Below, piece after piece: positions 51,297 through 62,400 of a stretch of DNA of 64,000 nt (its first letter is position 1; each line of letters starts with the position of its first letter). The position numbers were made by a program, and so were the translations under genes. Below the pieces are notes generated by a model. That model was not told the origin of the DNA. It was given only the letters and a program-made list of their open reading frames with translations, and searched no databases. Source of the DNA: a virus; the IMG/VR virus record IMGVR_UViG_3300042922_000850, positions 102,759 to 166,758 of that record; one strand, given 5' to 3'.

Positions 51297-52187
51297 TCAC
51301 ATAAGATTTGCATCTTTCCGCATTTGATTAAATTTATCGATAACTTTTCCTGCCTCGTAATAAGTTATTCCGTTGTCGATAGAAGCACTATATAAACTAG
51401 CCGCTTTTTTTCCTTTAAATTCGCCTAGGCCATAGTAGCTACGAATAAATCTCCTCTCTTGCTTTGGTAATTTATTAATGATCTCTTCTAACTGTTGGTT
51501 TCGGAGTCCTATCTCATATGCCTCTTCCGGAGTTTCGTCATTTACATTTGTAATATCTTGCCATGTGATGAAGTCAGCGCCACTAGTATTATCTGTTCCG
51601 CCAACCTGGACATTTCCACTGAGCTCTTTTCGATCTAATACATCTATTCGCTTAATTTTCTCAGGAGTTAAAGACTTTCCTGTTCCTAACTGTGTCTTTA
51701 CAAAATTATCGATCTCATCAATAGTGGGCTGTCTACCATACTCTTTTACAAGGAAGTTCCTTGCTGTTGCTACAACCTCAGAGTGCATTGATAACTCTTC
51801 GGACTTCCTTGCCACAAAGTCTCTATTGTTATACTTGATTTTTCTTAAGACATTTGGCAATGTATCGAAGATATAAGTGCTCGGCTGAACCGGTTTTGTA
51901 AGATCAAAGTTCTTCGTGATCAATTCTTTAAAGGCTCTATTTGATTCCTGTAAAGCAGTATTATAGTCCATGACTGAAGTAAGTCCAGATTTACTGATAG
52001 AAGAGTTGATTATGTTACGGTATTTCATTTGAAGTTCTTTGAACGCCATAAAGTCGTTGTTCTGCTGCACTTTACGGATTAATTCTCGCTCTTGGATTGC
52101 TTCTGGCTTCATTCCGTTTTCCATGTTACCGAAATCACTTTTCTTTCTGGCTGCATACTTTTGTAAAATTTCTTCTGCAAAGAGCAT
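51297..52187 (-). CDS. sigma-70-like transcription factor
   Basis: 296 residues, site GAGGTG. Region 2-like part (about 48-130): AFKELQMKYRNIINS, then FDLTKPVQPSTYIFDTLPNV and a basic NNRDFVARK. Residues 140-175 recall region 3. Region 4-like part: EEIINKLPKQERRFIRSYYG (about 233-252) and a helix-turn-helix to the end. This fits a phage late sigma factor, although region 2 is diverged. It lies inside the late block but has its own candidate promoter. It could direct host RNA polymerase to late promoters. Confidence 0.75.
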   Translation of the reverse strand: MLFAEEILQKYAARKKSDFGNMENGMKPEAIQERELIRKVQQNNDFMAFKELQMKYRNIINSSISKSGLTSVMDYNTALQESNRAFKELITKNFDLTKPVQPSTYIFDTLPNVLRKIKYNNRDFVARKSEELSMHSEVVATARNFLVKEYGRQPTIDEIDNFVKTQLGTGKSLTPEKIKRIDVLDRKELSGNVQVGGTDNTSGADFITWQDITNVNDETPEEAYEIGLRNQQLEEIINKLPKQERRFIRSYYGLGEFKGKKAASLYSASIDNGITYYEAGKVIDKFNQMRKDANLM

Positions 52188-52236
52188 AATTACACCTCAC
52201 TCCATAATTTATTTTAAAGTTCATTCATTGCTATTT

Positions 52237-52242
52237 ATTATA
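52237..52242 (-). promoter_or_regulatory. candidate promoter of sigma factor gene
   Basis: On the - strand TACTG-TATAAT-AAATAG, in the 75-base gap before the sigma gene. TATAATAAA is the same sequence as in the early-block promoters. No -35 box is seen. A T-rich stretch lies before it. Confidence 0.5.
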
Positions 52243-52262
52243 CAGTAAAAAAAGTCATTCTT

Positions 52263-53516
52263 CTACTGCTTTGCCATAATCTGTTTTACCATTTCTTCCA
52301 GCTTCTTAGGAGAACTACTTAACTCAGCATAAAATTTATCGTCATTTGTCATGGTTATCTCAAATGACGAACCGTTACAGGTAATAGTCTTTACAACGCC
52401 GTATTTCCGCTTCAGAGAGATCTTTACAGTATATCTATCCATATATGCCACCTCGCAATTTACAGCCTTTAAGCAAGACCTAGAGGTATCAGCTTTCATC
52501 AATGAAACTACAGGGTAGTCGTCTAAGTTATGTTTTAAAATTATTTCTTCTGACTTCTCCCAAAAATCTGTGATGCCGGATTCGGAAACGGAAAATGAAG
52601 AGGTTACGTCCCCACTCTCGTTAAAAGTTCGAACCCGGTAAATAATAGCTATTTGGTCAGAAGCATAAACAATGTTGCTTGAAGTGAGCTGTTCTAATTC
52701 GGACTGATCGATAACTTCCTTGTTTACGGCGCTTCCCTCTTCCACAATTATGCAAAGCTTTCTCTGATACCGGTAGCTTTCATGAACGCTTTTTTTAAAA
52801 AGAGCTATATTATCTTCTGAGAAATCTTCTTTTAGATTCTGAATACCTACGAGATAATCAAGTATCTTGTTGGTTGCATTCTCGTTTCTTTGGATTATTG
52901 TTGATTGTGTCTTTTTTGAAATGCTTTTCCCGTTGTACTTGGGGGTGGTGAGTTTCTGGCTGTATATCCTTTTTATTTTTATTAACCGTGAGGTTTGATC
53001 ATCCATTAAAATGGTTCCGGAGAATTCCTCGGTGTTTTTATCGTCATAATACTTCCCATTAGAATAAGATTGATTTAAGCCATCTTCTCCATATATCTCT
53101 GTAGAGCATAATCTTGATAAAAATATATGGTTCCCCAGAACATCCTGTTTATAACTGGAGTTTTTTACATATCGCTCCGCTTCGCCCGGTAGAATGTTCC
53201 GCACAATATAATTCTCAGACAGAGATAGTCCACCATAGACAAATCTGTGCCCGTCTGAAGATGATATAAACAGTGACATAGAGTTTTCTTCTGGCATAGT
53301 GATATTCCCTTGCTCTTCACTAAAACTGTCAAAAATCAGAGGAAGAGATTCCATGATGGTTGAAGTGTATGGAATATAAATATCTACCCGGAGATTATTA
53401 TATATTTTTTGAATTATGCACGGATATATCGCGACATTGCTTTTAGCACCTGACCCTGCATATTTTTGAATATTGTTATGAACTAATGACGATGGATTAA
53501 AATATGGATTCATCAT
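52263..53516 (-). CDS. hypothetical baseplate/hub protein
   Basis: About 417 residues from ATG 53516, 11 bases after GAGGAGGG (GTG 53528 is too near that site). N-terminal residues 25-90 look like an OB-type beta domain (CIIQKIYNNLRVDIYIPYTS), like spike or hub proteins. The centre is helical and charged. It follows the peptidoglycan-binding protein gene. No catalytic motif. Confidence 0.6.
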   Translation of the reverse strand: MMNPYFNPSSLVHNNIQKYAGSGAKSNVAIYPCIIQKIYNNLRVDIYIPYTSTIMESLPLIFDSFSEEQGNITMPEENSMSLFISSSDGHRFVYGGLSLSENYIVRNILPGEAERYVKNSSYKQDVLGNHIFLSRLCSTEIYGEDGLNQSYSNGKYYDDKNTEEFSGTILMDDQTSRLIKIKRIYSQKLTTPKYNGKSISKKTQSTIIQRNENATNKILDYLVGIQNLKEDFSEDNIALFKKSVHESYRYQRKLCIIVEEGSAVNKEVIDQSELEQLTSSNIVYASDQIAIIYRVRTFNESGDVTSSFSVSESGITDFWEKSEEIILKHNLDDYPVVSLMKADTSRSCLKAVNCEVAYMDRYTVKISLKRKYGVVKTITCNGSSFEITMTNDDKFYAELSSSPKKLEEMVKQIMAKQ

Positions 53517-53549
53517 ATAAACAAACACCCTCCTCGTGTATAAATAAAC

Positions 53550-54458
53550 TTAGGCCTTTTCTAAAGCTGCTCTTGTCTTTGGCCCAACAATACCATCTAT
53601 TTTTAATTTGTAGTCTTTCTGGAAAGCAAGCACAGCTGCCTTCGTTTTTGGTCCAAAATGGCCATCTACTCTGCCCAGCTTATATCCGAGGTCGGTTAAT
53701 AGTTTTTGCAGTTGCTCTACGTAACTTCCGTTATCTCCGTATTTTATATTTCTTGGCCAACGATCCATGTTGGGTTTTTTAACAACTTTGTTTATGGCGG
53801 CGCTCGTCTTTGTCTTTGCTGAAGGATGCGTAACTTTTGAGGAACTCTTCTTATGAACTGACGGTAGCGCTTCTGTTATATACATTTCCCTCATTTTTTC
53901 AATAGAACTATCAACCAAACTTTGTACTCTGATTGCCCTTGCTTTAATTAATGCCGGAGCTTTTTTATATGCGGTGTTTAATGTATTTTGAATTTCACTT
54001 AAGGTGTATTCTCCGGTAAACAATACTGTTTTCCCGATAGGAACAGTATCCCCTAAATCTCCGGGAGCGAATAATTCGCTCCCGGTATCGGAGCTTGTAG
54101 AAGTGTTATTTGATCCGGATGAAGATGTTTGGCTTGATGCCGGTGTACTGCTCTTTATAGTTTTTGAGGTAGTAACAACCGGATTGCTCACCTTAAACCT
54201 TGCATACTCTGTGTTCAAAATTGACATCGTAAACTGATTAACAGTACCAGTTACATTTAAATAATGTTTTGCTTGGAAAGCACGAACCGCTGAAGCAGTT
54301 TTTTCACCGTAAATACCGTCAACGGCGCCACACTTAAAACCAAGGGCATTAAGCATTGTCTGGACTAATTGGACTGTGTCGCCATCGTGACTTCCTTTTT
54401 TTAGTTCTGTATTTGTTATTCGCTTCGAAGTATTTGTTCCTTCCTCATAAACAACCAT
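53550..54458 (-). CDS. peptidoglycan-binding tail protein
   Basis: 302 residues, site AAAGGAG. Two PG_binding_1 domains: N-terminal (GDTVQLVQTMLNALGF, then VDGIYGEKTASAVRAFQ) and C-terminal (YVEQLQKLLTDLGYKLG, then VDGHFGPKTKAAVLAFQ). Between them is a Ser/Thr-rich linker and a helical region. No lytic motif. Probably anchors the tail tip on the cell wall during infection. It is next to the M23 hub gene, which carries similar domains. Confidence 0.85.
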   Translation of the reverse strand: MVVYEEGTNTSKRITNTELKKGSHDGDTVQLVQTMLNALGFKCGAVDGIYGEKTASAVRAFQAKHYLNVTGTVNQFTMSILNTEYARFKVSNPVVTTSKTIKSSTPASSQTSSSGSNNTSTSSDTGSELFAPGDLGDTVPIGKTVLFTGEYTLSEIQNTLNTAYKKAPALIKARAIRVQSLVDSSIEKMREMYITEALPSVHKKSSSKVTHPSAKTKTSAAINKVVKKPNMDRWPRNIKYGDNGSYVEQLQKLLTDLGYKLGRVDGHFGPKTKAAVLAFQKDYKLKIDGIVGPKTRAALEKA

Positions 54459-54473
54459 ATAAGTACATCTCCT

Positions 54474-57143
54474 TTATGACAATAATTCTGCTCTTGTTTT
54501 AGGGCCCACAATTCCATCGGCCTGAAGTTTCCGAACTTTCTGGAAATTAGTTACCGCAATTTCTGTCTTAGAATCAAATTTTCCTGTTGCTGATCCGGTA
54601 TAAAAACCTAGTTGGGTTAAAAGGCTCTGAACCTCTTTAACATATTTGCCTGTATTCCCTTTCCGCAAGATGGAAGTACATTCACTTAAGATAGAGTATT
54701 TTGCTAGTTTCTTTTGAGATAAAACAGCTTTGGTTTTTGGCCCAACTTTTCCATCCGGGGCAAGTCCATTTGCTTTCTGAAATCTAATAACTGCTGCCCT
54801 TGTTTCTAAGCCAAACTTTCCATCTGCCCCACTATCTCCGACGTCATACCCTAAATTTTTTAGTAATTGCTGAAGCTCAGACACATCATTTCCGCTACTC
54901 CCGCGCTGCAATGTTCCTGACCATTTATTAGGTTCTATTTTGGTGTCTGACGTATCCGATGTTTTAGTTGCTGTTTTTGTAACAGCCTTTTTCTTAACCA
55001 CCTTTTTACCATATAAATCTTGATAGTATTTTGAGGATGCAGAATTAATTAGTCCGGTGACCTCAGTTGTATCAACACCCATATGAAACTTTAATACTTT
55101 CGTTTCAAAATCAGTATAGTTAGACGCTTTCTTGCCAACGATTGGACCGAAGTTTCCATCAGTCACTTTATATCCATCGTGCATTTGGTTTACGAAGAGG
55201 TTCCCAGATTCCCCCGGTTTTAATGTTCCTATCTCAGACTTACCATCAATAAAGTCAGAGAGTGTTCGACCCATCGTTAACCCAAGATTCGTATACACTC
55301 CACCACTAGCTGAGCCTTGAAAAGAAATAGAAGACAGATAGTAAATTCTATTGATCCCCAGAGGATCCACCCATATATTAAATCCTACACGAAGCCAAGG
55401 CATCGCAATGGTCTGTAGTGTTGCAATATTCACAGTGGAATTTAAATATGACAGCATAAACTTTGCATAGTTTTTAAGCATATCATACATTGATTGCCGA
55501 TTTGTTGTTGTCGTAGAAGCAGTCGAAAATTTAATCATTGGCTGATCCACATTAAATATAGCTGGACCGAATTTTTTTTCATACTCCGTTGGCACCAACA
55601 AAGAGTCATCGCCTATTGAAATTTGATAGTTACCGAGCGATTTAGGGCTACTTGTTTCTGTTAAGTAATAAATGGGGTCGATATATCCTTTGCCACCATC
55701 TCTTACTCCGACATGTAAATGAGGACCGGTTGAATTACCAGTGTTTCCAGAATACCCCAAGAGAGCACCTTCTTCTACTGTCTGCCCAGCGGTAACTGCC
55801 CAGTTGGAAAGATGTGCATAAATTACAGTATATCCTGCGTAAGGGCCCTCAATAATTTCTATTCCAACATACCTACCAAATCCTTCATCACCTTGGTCCC
55901 CTCTCGTAACCGTACCCTTGGCTCCAATGTGATAAACCTTTGTGCCTGTGCTCATCGCCCAATCAATACCTTTGTGGATATCATTAGCGCCACGAAGCAT
56001 TCTTGGTCCGTATCCAGAGGATACGGTGTATCGGTCTAACCATGTTCCGGTATTTGCACCGGTTAAATCGCTTGGCGTCGAATATCCTACTCCTCCTCCT
56101 GCAGAGCCGGAAGCGGAAGTTGAAAAGGTTCCGTCTGTACGATAAACTGCGGTCGGAGTAATATACGACTTTGTAGATTCGCTCATATTCTCTTCATACC
56201 ATTCTAACCCGCCGGTTGCGATTACTCTGGAGTATTCGGCATCCCAATTAGTCGACTCCGTGAAATTTATAATTAGAGCTGGGTCAATAACATTGCTCTT
56301 TAAAATTGGTTCTGACCAAAATGGCGCTTTAATTCTAATCTGCCCATCGCGGTCTTGAAAGAACTCCAAAAGAACAGATTTAATTAAGTCATTCATCATC
56401 GTATAGATTGAGTTCATCATTGTAGCAGACGCGGTTACTATAAAATCTAATGCGCTTTGATCCTTGGTGTACTTAGGGTCGATGTCTGCCATATGCACAA
56501 CTCTGCCGACCGGATTATCCCATGCCGCAGCTTCCGATTGAGCGTAGAGCATATTCGCTGACATGGTGCGGTCAACAACTTCTTTCCACATCTCTTCGAT
56601 ATTTTTGCCTCTAAAATGAATGTCTCTCCACTGAGTAACAAAAGGTATTTCCTCTAAATTAATTCCCTGTGCCTTCCAGCGCATTCTGTCAGGAAAATTT
56701 AATCTACTCTCTCCTGGAATGGCGAGCGGAACTATCGTTTTATTAAACCATGTTAAGTAATCGCTAGCAGAAAAAGTGATATGCTTTTCGCCACCACTTT
56801 TTGACAGTGTTTTTGACTTGATATTCCCGTCAAAAACACTGCAGTATTTTTCAGTAAACATATTCTTTACAAAAATTCTTAGGTTGGTCATATTTTCAAG
56901 ACCATCACCAACCTCGCTAGTGTCTTGGATTGTTTGGCTCCCAACCTTTATATTCTTATTTGTGCTGTGCAAGCGGTATAAGTCTGGAAGATATATCATT
57001 TCTACAGAGGCAGATCCAATTCCACCATCCACTGCACCCTGAGTAGACCAATTGGTTACGAATTGGTCTACTCTAACGTTGTCAAAGAAAATTGCATATC
57101 CGGATGTGCCGGTTAAAGTTTTGTCGTAAATTTTCCCAGTCAT
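54474..57143 (-). CDS. tail hub/lysin with M23 peptidase and PG-binding domains
   Basis: 889 residues, site AGAGGGAGGG. N-terminal 330 residues resemble a hub protein (late control D-like). An M23 endopeptidase follows: H390-x3-D394 in HKGID and H475-L-H477 in GPHLHVG, the zinc ligands. Two PG_binding_1 repeats are at the C-terminus (VSELQQLLKNLGYDVG; VKEVQSLLTQLGFYTG). It probably opens peptidoglycan at the tail tip for DNA entry. Length suits such Tal proteins. Confidence 0.9.
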   Translation of the reverse strand: MTGKIYDKTLTGTSGYAIFFDNVRVDQFVTNWSTQGAVDGGIGSASVEMIYLPDLYRLHSTNKNIKVGSQTIQDTSEVGDGLENMTNLRIFVKNMFTEKYCSVFDGNIKSKTLSKSGGEKHITFSASDYLTWFNKTIVPLAIPGESRLNFPDRMRWKAQGINLEEIPFVTQWRDIHFRGKNIEEMWKEVVDRTMSANMLYAQSEAAAWDNPVGRVVHMADIDPKYTKDQSALDFIVTASATMMNSIYTMMNDLIKSVLLEFFQDRDGQIRIKAPFWSEPILKSNVIDPALIINFTESTNWDAEYSRVIATGGLEWYEENMSESTKSYITPTAVYRTDGTFSTSASGSAGGGVGYSTPSDLTGANTGTWLDRYTVSSGYGPRMLRGANDIHKGIDWAMSTGTKVYHIGAKGTVTRGDQGDEGFGRYVGIEIIEGPYAGYTVIYAHLSNWAVTAGQTVEEGALLGYSGNTGNSTGPHLHVGVRDGGKGYIDPIYYLTETSSPKSLGNYQISIGDDSLLVPTEYEKKFGPAIFNVDQPMIKFSTASTTTTNRQSMYDMLKNYAKFMLSYLNSTVNIATLQTIAMPWLRVGFNIWVDPLGINRIYYLSSISFQGSASGGVYTNLGLTMGRTLSDFIDGKSEIGTLKPGESGNLFVNQMHDGYKVTDGNFGPIVGKKASNYTDFETKVLKFHMGVDTTEVTGLINSASSKYYQDLYGKKVVKKKAVTKTATKTSDTSDTKIEPNKWSGTLQRGSSGNDVSELQQLLKNLGYDVGDSGADGKFGLETRAAVIRFQKANGLAPDGKVGPKTKAVLSQKKLAKYSILSECTSILRKGNTGKYVKEVQSLLTQLGFYTGSATGKFDSKTEIAVTNFQKVRKLQADGIVGPKTRAELLS

Positions 57144-57162
57144 TATTACCCTCCCTCTTTAT

Positions 57163-58023
57163 TTACACAAGTCCTAGTAATTCGCCTGTTGTATTACCAA
57201 GTGTATTTGTAATTTCGCTGTTGTTTTCCGCAACTGAATAAGCTGGAGGAGTCATCGTCCTTTTGTTTTCTAATGCGTGCGCCGATCTATAAATGAGAAA
57301 GTCGTTTACCGAAGCATAAGTAATATTGTATTGGTATAAAAATGGCTGAATGGATGATTTTTGTATACCAAGGGATTGCACAAACCCGATATATTTTCTG
57401 CCCTCAATAATCAAACTTACAGACCACTCATTAGTGTACTCATTACTCGCATTCTTGCTATCCTCAATATACTCTTTATAGTTTTCAAGAAAATCATGCC
57501 TTTCTTGGCAATATCTTGTATCAAGCATATACCCTGTCAAATTTGTTTGCTGTATGTTTTTACCAGTCCTCATAATATACCAACCAGCCATGGTCTTATT
57601 AATCTGTTGTGAGGTGGAATAAGAATGGCCAACGCTATTCGGAGAAATCATAAAGCCGATAACTTTAATGTCTCCTGTATTTATATTTATAAATTCGAAG
57701 TATGCATTTTGATAACCCGGTAACTCTGCATTATACAGAGTATCTTCGCTATAAGGACGAAGAGAATCGTAATACCCTGCAGTTAACCCTTGTGCTTTTT
57801 TCTTTGTCTTTGACGCGCTCAAAGACTTAACAGAGGTGTCCAGTAATGCAGCATCGTCCGCAGTAATCACAAGGGATGCGTCGCTCAATAGCAACTCTAA
57901 GTCAGAATAGTACTTGACTTTCGATTTTGCGAGCGCCAACTTATTTCCTGCAACGGTAACAGCATACCCTTTATTCGTGTAGCTTATGGTTATTGTTTGA
58001 CCCGGTTTAAAGGTAGTCGCCAA
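57163..58023 (-). CDS. tail/baseplate protein
   Basis: 286 residues from TTG 58023 (AAAGGAGGG before it). The N-terminus is a small beta domain (GQTITISYTNKGYAVTVAG). The middle (AYFEFININTGDIKVIGFMI, then SQQINKTMAGWYIMRTGKN) recalls distal tail or hub adaptor proteins. It stands between the 217-residue gene and the hub-lysin. Structural by context. Confidence 0.68.
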   Translation of the reverse strand: MATTFKPGQTITISYTNKGYAVTVAGNKLALAKSKVKYYSDLELLLSDASLVITADDAALLDTSVKSLSASKTKKKAQGLTAGYYDSLRPYSEDTLYNAELPGYQNAYFEFININTGDIKVIGFMISPNSVGHSYSTSQQINKTMAGWYIMRTGKNIQQTNLTGYMLDTRYCQERHDFLENYKEYIEDSKNASNEYTNEWSVSLIIEGRKYIGFVQSLGIQKSSIQPFLYQYNITYASVNDFLIYRSAHALENKRTMTPPAYSVAENNSEITNTLGNTTGELLGLV

Positions 58024-58036
58024 AATAATCCCTCCT

Positions 58037-58690
58037 TTATAGCAAATGTTCGTTCTGTTGTAAAAGAACGCTTTGTGGTATTCCTGTCAGTTCTGACAAT
58101 TCTTTTATTGTCATTTCAGAATTTAAAGAAATAAACTCTGCTTTTTCTGAAGCCATATTTGTTGCTTCGGCTTCTCTTAAAAATGAGTTTCTTACGATAT
58201 TGATTGGATTTTTTTGCTCCAGCACATTCATTACCAGAAGTTGAATGTTATTCTTTTGCTCCTCTGCCGAAGTATCATTTAAAATGTCATATGGAAAAAA
58301 GTTAATCTCTCTTGGCCCGATAGCATATTTTTGGCACAAGAAGGAGCATACTTTAACTAAGGCATTCTTTTGATCGTCTGAATACTTTTTAAAACTACCC
58401 TCTGTATAAATAATGAGATCGTTCTCATGAGACGAAAACAAATTAACTTTTGTGCTAACAAAGTCTGCTTTTGCGGAAAACAATGCCCCATCAGAGGTTA
58501 TTACATAATGGTAGGGCAACATTTCATTATGTAATTCAACGTATCTGAAGTTTAACCATTTAACATACGATTGGCTATCATACCCTCTTGGTCTTACTTC
58601 TTCCGTATCCGTGATTAGTATTTTTCTCTTTTGAGAAGCATCAATTGGGTTGATCATGATGTTTTCTGAAGCTAAGTTTAGTTTGTACAT
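58037..58690 (-). CDS. tail protein of unknown role
   Basis: 217 residues, site AAAGGAGG. Mixed alpha/beta, no membrane helix. The C-terminus has MTIKELSELTGIPQSVLLQQ, which looks like a helix-turn-helix or LysM-like turn. Within the tail block, so probably structural or an assembly factor. No family recognised. Confidence 0.6.
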   Translation of the reverse strand: MYKLNLASENIMINPIDASQKRKILITDTEEVRPRGYDSQSYVKWLNFRYVELHNEMLPYHYVITSDGALFSAKADFVSTKVNLFSSHENDLIIYTEGSFKKYSDDQKNALVKVCSFLCQKYAIGPREINFFPYDILNDTSAEEQKNNIQLLVMNVLEQKNPINIVRNSFLREAEATNMASEKAEFISLNSEMTIKELSELTGIPQSVLLQQNEHLL

Positions 58691-58702
58691 GAAAAACCTC
58701 CT

Positions 58703-59323
58703 TTAATTTGTGATATAGAGAGAATAATTATACTTGCGCTCGAAATCATATGTTCCGTTCGTCATATAAATATCAACACTGTAAGCACCACCATCCCCGA
58801 GACCTGGTATCTGGACAGAGAATAATTTCTCCTGTCCTAATAATATTTCGTCCGATGGAGACAGTGTGAAAATATAAGTTTCATCAAAGAAAGAATCGTT
58901 TTTTACAACATGGACTTCAAGATGCGCGTTGGTACTGTTCCATGAACTAAACCCAACATTGCGCTGTGTTACTTGCCATCCAATAGAGACATTGGGTCCC
59001 GAAGACTTGGGAATTGTATTTCTTGTAATCTCCGATCTGAATTTAACCATGTTCACATCGTCAGCGAAGTCAGCTTCTTCATATTCAATTTTTTCTGAAA
59101 TAGATGCAATGCTCGATACACACTCCTTAATTTTTTTATTAAGTATGTGGAGCGCGCGTTGTCTTGTTGTAAATTCCTTATAATTAACAAAATTACCTGT
59201 ATTGTATAAGTCGCGCTTTTCTCTAATTTCTGCGGTAATTCCATCCATCTCTACCAAATATTTATCTATGTTACTTAACAATTTTGTAACTTGATTATCA
59301 TACATTTTTGAAGTTTCATCCAT
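58703..59323 (-). CDS. tail protein with coiled coil and beta domain
   Basis: 206 residues, site AAGGGGG. Residues 1-85 form a coiled coil; 110-206 are a beta domain (VGFSSWNSTNAHLEVHVVKN and YSVDIYMTNGTYDFERKY). First gene after the tape measure, separated by a hairpin. Likely tail tip component. Confidence 0.6.
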   Translation of the reverse strand: MDETSKMYDNQVTKLLSNIDKYLVEMDGITAEIREKRDLYNTGNFVNYKEFTTRQRALHILNKKIKECVSSIASISEKIEYEEADFADDVNMVKFRSEITRNTIPKSSGPNVSIGWQVTQRNVGFSSWNSTNAHLEVHVVKNDSFFDETYIFTLSPSDEILLGQEKLFSVQIPGLGDGGAYSVDIYMTNGTYDFERKYNYSLYITN

Positions 59324-59345
59324 TTAAAGATACCCCCTTATTCAT

Positions 59346-59380
59346 AATAAAGCTAGGTATTTTTGGTACCTAGCTTTATT
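59346..59380. terminator. hairpin after tape measure gene
   Basis: A 14-base perfect stem AATAAAGCTAGGTA / TACCTAGCTTTATT with a seven-base loop. On the - strand the tail of T is short, so termination may be partial, reducing expression of the genes that follow. Confidence 0.65.
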
Positions 59381-59413
59381 TTAAAACAAATTTTAAGAAT
59401 AGACAAATATGAA

Positions 59414-62400
59414 TTAATGATTGAGGAACGGGTTGATTATTTTGATTTGCTTTACTTCGGCGGCAACTGTATCTACCTTTTCGTTAATGACCCTCATGGT
59501 ATCAGCTATTTTTGTTGCAGCATTTTCGGCTTCATCCATACCATCGTTGATTGCGCCCGTAAGGGTTTCATTCGAATCTTTGACAGCTGCACCTATTTCT
59601 TCACCGCCAAATGTTGAGCCAGAAGCAGAGATTACATTAAGTATTGCCCCCGCAATCTCTTCATAATTTTCCGTCTTAAGTGTAAAGGCTCCGTCTTCGC
59701 CCACAGATAGGTAATCTTTTAGATATGTGCTTGTAACCTCTTCGGGAATGTACTGTGCCCAGCTTTTTGAAAATGCTTCGAGGTTTGTTTTCAGTTCGTC
59801 GCTGATTGTTTCTATAACTTCGGCATAACCACTTTGAAAAGCATCCTGAACAGCCCCGACATCTTCTTTTCTAAGTTTTTCGGAGCCTTGTGACAAGAAG
59901 TCGTATCTCATATCTTCGCGGAACTCTTTGGCTTTTGATTTATCCATGCCGAGCACTCCAACAACTGCATCGCCCAAAGTTGCCAAATCACCACTCTTAT
60001 CAATCTGTTCATAAATTGCAGCAATTTGAGCATCTAAGCCACTTATATTACCTGGGTCACCTATTTTATCAGGGTTGCGTAACATATAATTTGATTGCTG
60101 ATTGATATCGTATGGATTATATCCGCTAACCTGTGATTGCATGATTTTCTTTTTCTCGGCTTTTAGCATCGTCTCGGCTTCTTCTGCGGTGCTGTTCATA
60201 ATTCCAGACATTGTTACTTTGTCCGCTATAAAATATTCGCCATCCACGGATCCATTTTTCTGAATCCATTTCTTCACATTTTCATAACCTTTTTCATAAC
60301 CATCAACTTGATAATTATAATTTCTGTCTCCGTAATAATTGCCATTATTACCTATTTTGTTCATAGTGTTAAGGTCATTCGCATTAAACGCACCGGCGTA
60401 ACCTTTTCCGGTGAGGGATAAAACATCTTTTAATTCAAGAGTTACTCCGTCTTGTGAGCCAAAAGTAGAGTTTATTAATAGGTTCATTGTCTCTAAGTTC
60501 TGGGTTTTTTCTTCCATGCTTAGACTATCCCATGTATTAACTTCACCCTTTGTGAACCGTTCAATATCCCTGTACTGAGCATCATACCAGTTTTTTGTAG
60601 CTTTGTACGCACTTACTCTCTTGTCAGGGTTTGTTAAATCGGTCACACTTGTAACATCGAGTCCAGCAGATTGAGCAAACTTAAATAAGATTTCATCTTC
60701 CATTTTAGAAGTAAGATAAGTTTTCTTTATCGCATTGGTACCGTAAGCTCCAATCCCTTTAATGCCAGGATCATCAGCTCTAAGATATGCGTCCACTTCT
60801 TTTTCGTAGTCGGTCCATGTTTTCTTACTCCCAAACCTTCCCATACTTAAAGATTCATTCTTTGTGAGTTTTGTGGCGGCGTCATATTGATTTTGTATAC
60901 TAGTTATACTGTCCAAATCAATGATTGCTTTATTTGTCTGGTCTGTCACACTAAATTTCTTAGCGAGTTCACTAGCATTTACAGAAGCGTTTGTAATAGC
61001 ATCTTTTATTTGTTTTTCTAATGTTATATCGTATTCAGTTTCAACAGCATCGACAACGGAACTTGTTGGTTTAATCTGATCATCTCGGAGATTTCTGCCG
61101 AAATTAGTATTAGCTCTTCCTTTCCCTACAACATCTGCCGCAGAAAGGCCCTTAACTGGTATCGATCCAGCATACTTAGATGACAGCGTATTAATATCGC
61201 TGTCTGTCAATTTGTTGAAATCTACGCCTTCAGCTGAAGCAGCCTTTTCTAAGAAGTCGACATATCCCTGACCGCCGTTAAATCCGGCATAGGCCAGATA
61301 TGGATTTTGACTTCCGTCATTGGTTGCATTTTTTAAATGACTGTTGTATATCTTTCCGCCAACGTACAGATTAACTTCTTCTTTTGCGAGCTCGTGTTTG
61401 AAAGCGCTCTCAGAATCCATACCATCTAAAGCGGGATCACTTCCGATGGTATACGTCTTTCCATCGTTTAAAGTAATGGTCTGGCCCTTAAACTCTTCAT
61501 AACGACTAGCATAGGGCATAATTTGCGTTAATCCGATTTCTCCAGATCCACCTACTTTAATATTTCCGTTCTTATCAAAATTATAGCCCGAACTTTCAGT
61601 TATCATAAGGGTAGCTAGTGCATTTGGAGAAAGTCCCATTTGGCTTGCAACCTGATGAACAATATCGTAATATTTATCTTCGCCTTTTTGGTTGTCTTTT
61701 GAACCGCGCAAATAATCGTATTCTGGTAAATACTGATAATCTTTGCCAAGATCCACGGGAGAGCCTTTCACATGAAAAGAGACTCCTGGATTTGACGCAT
61801 CAAATCCGTCAGCGCCCATACTACCCATTGCGCCAGAAAAGTTACTATAATTACTACTGTTAATGACCACTTGGTTTGCGTTTGCGTTGGATAGAATACC
61901 TTGGTTGCCGAGATTTCTAAGTTTATCTACATCATAACCCATCGCCTTAAGCTGATCATCCACCGTCTGTTGCCCGCCATAAAAAGCTTTCATAGCAAGG
62001 TCTTCATTGCCACCGTACAATCCGACTAGCTTTGAGATTTCTCCTGCCGCAACTTCTAATTTCTGCTCTAAGGTTGATGTTGAGCTGCCGGAGACCTTTG
62101 CTGAATTTTCACGAGATAGCTTTTCAATAATGCTAGCATCCGCCCCGAAAAGAGTTTTTGCCTCAGACCTACCAGTAAACTTAACCAGTGCTGCTAATAT
62201 TGTTTCAGATAAATCGGAATTTTCACCAACTTTCTGTATCGTGCCGTAATTCTCACCAACAATGCCACCGAGAGAACTACCGTTTGCAATAATCTCTCGC
62301 ATATATTGATATGTCTTTTGATTTGGATTTGTGACGTTAAATAAACCGATTGTGTCGTCATTGATGTCATACCCTTGCGACTTAAACTTCTTTAAATTGT

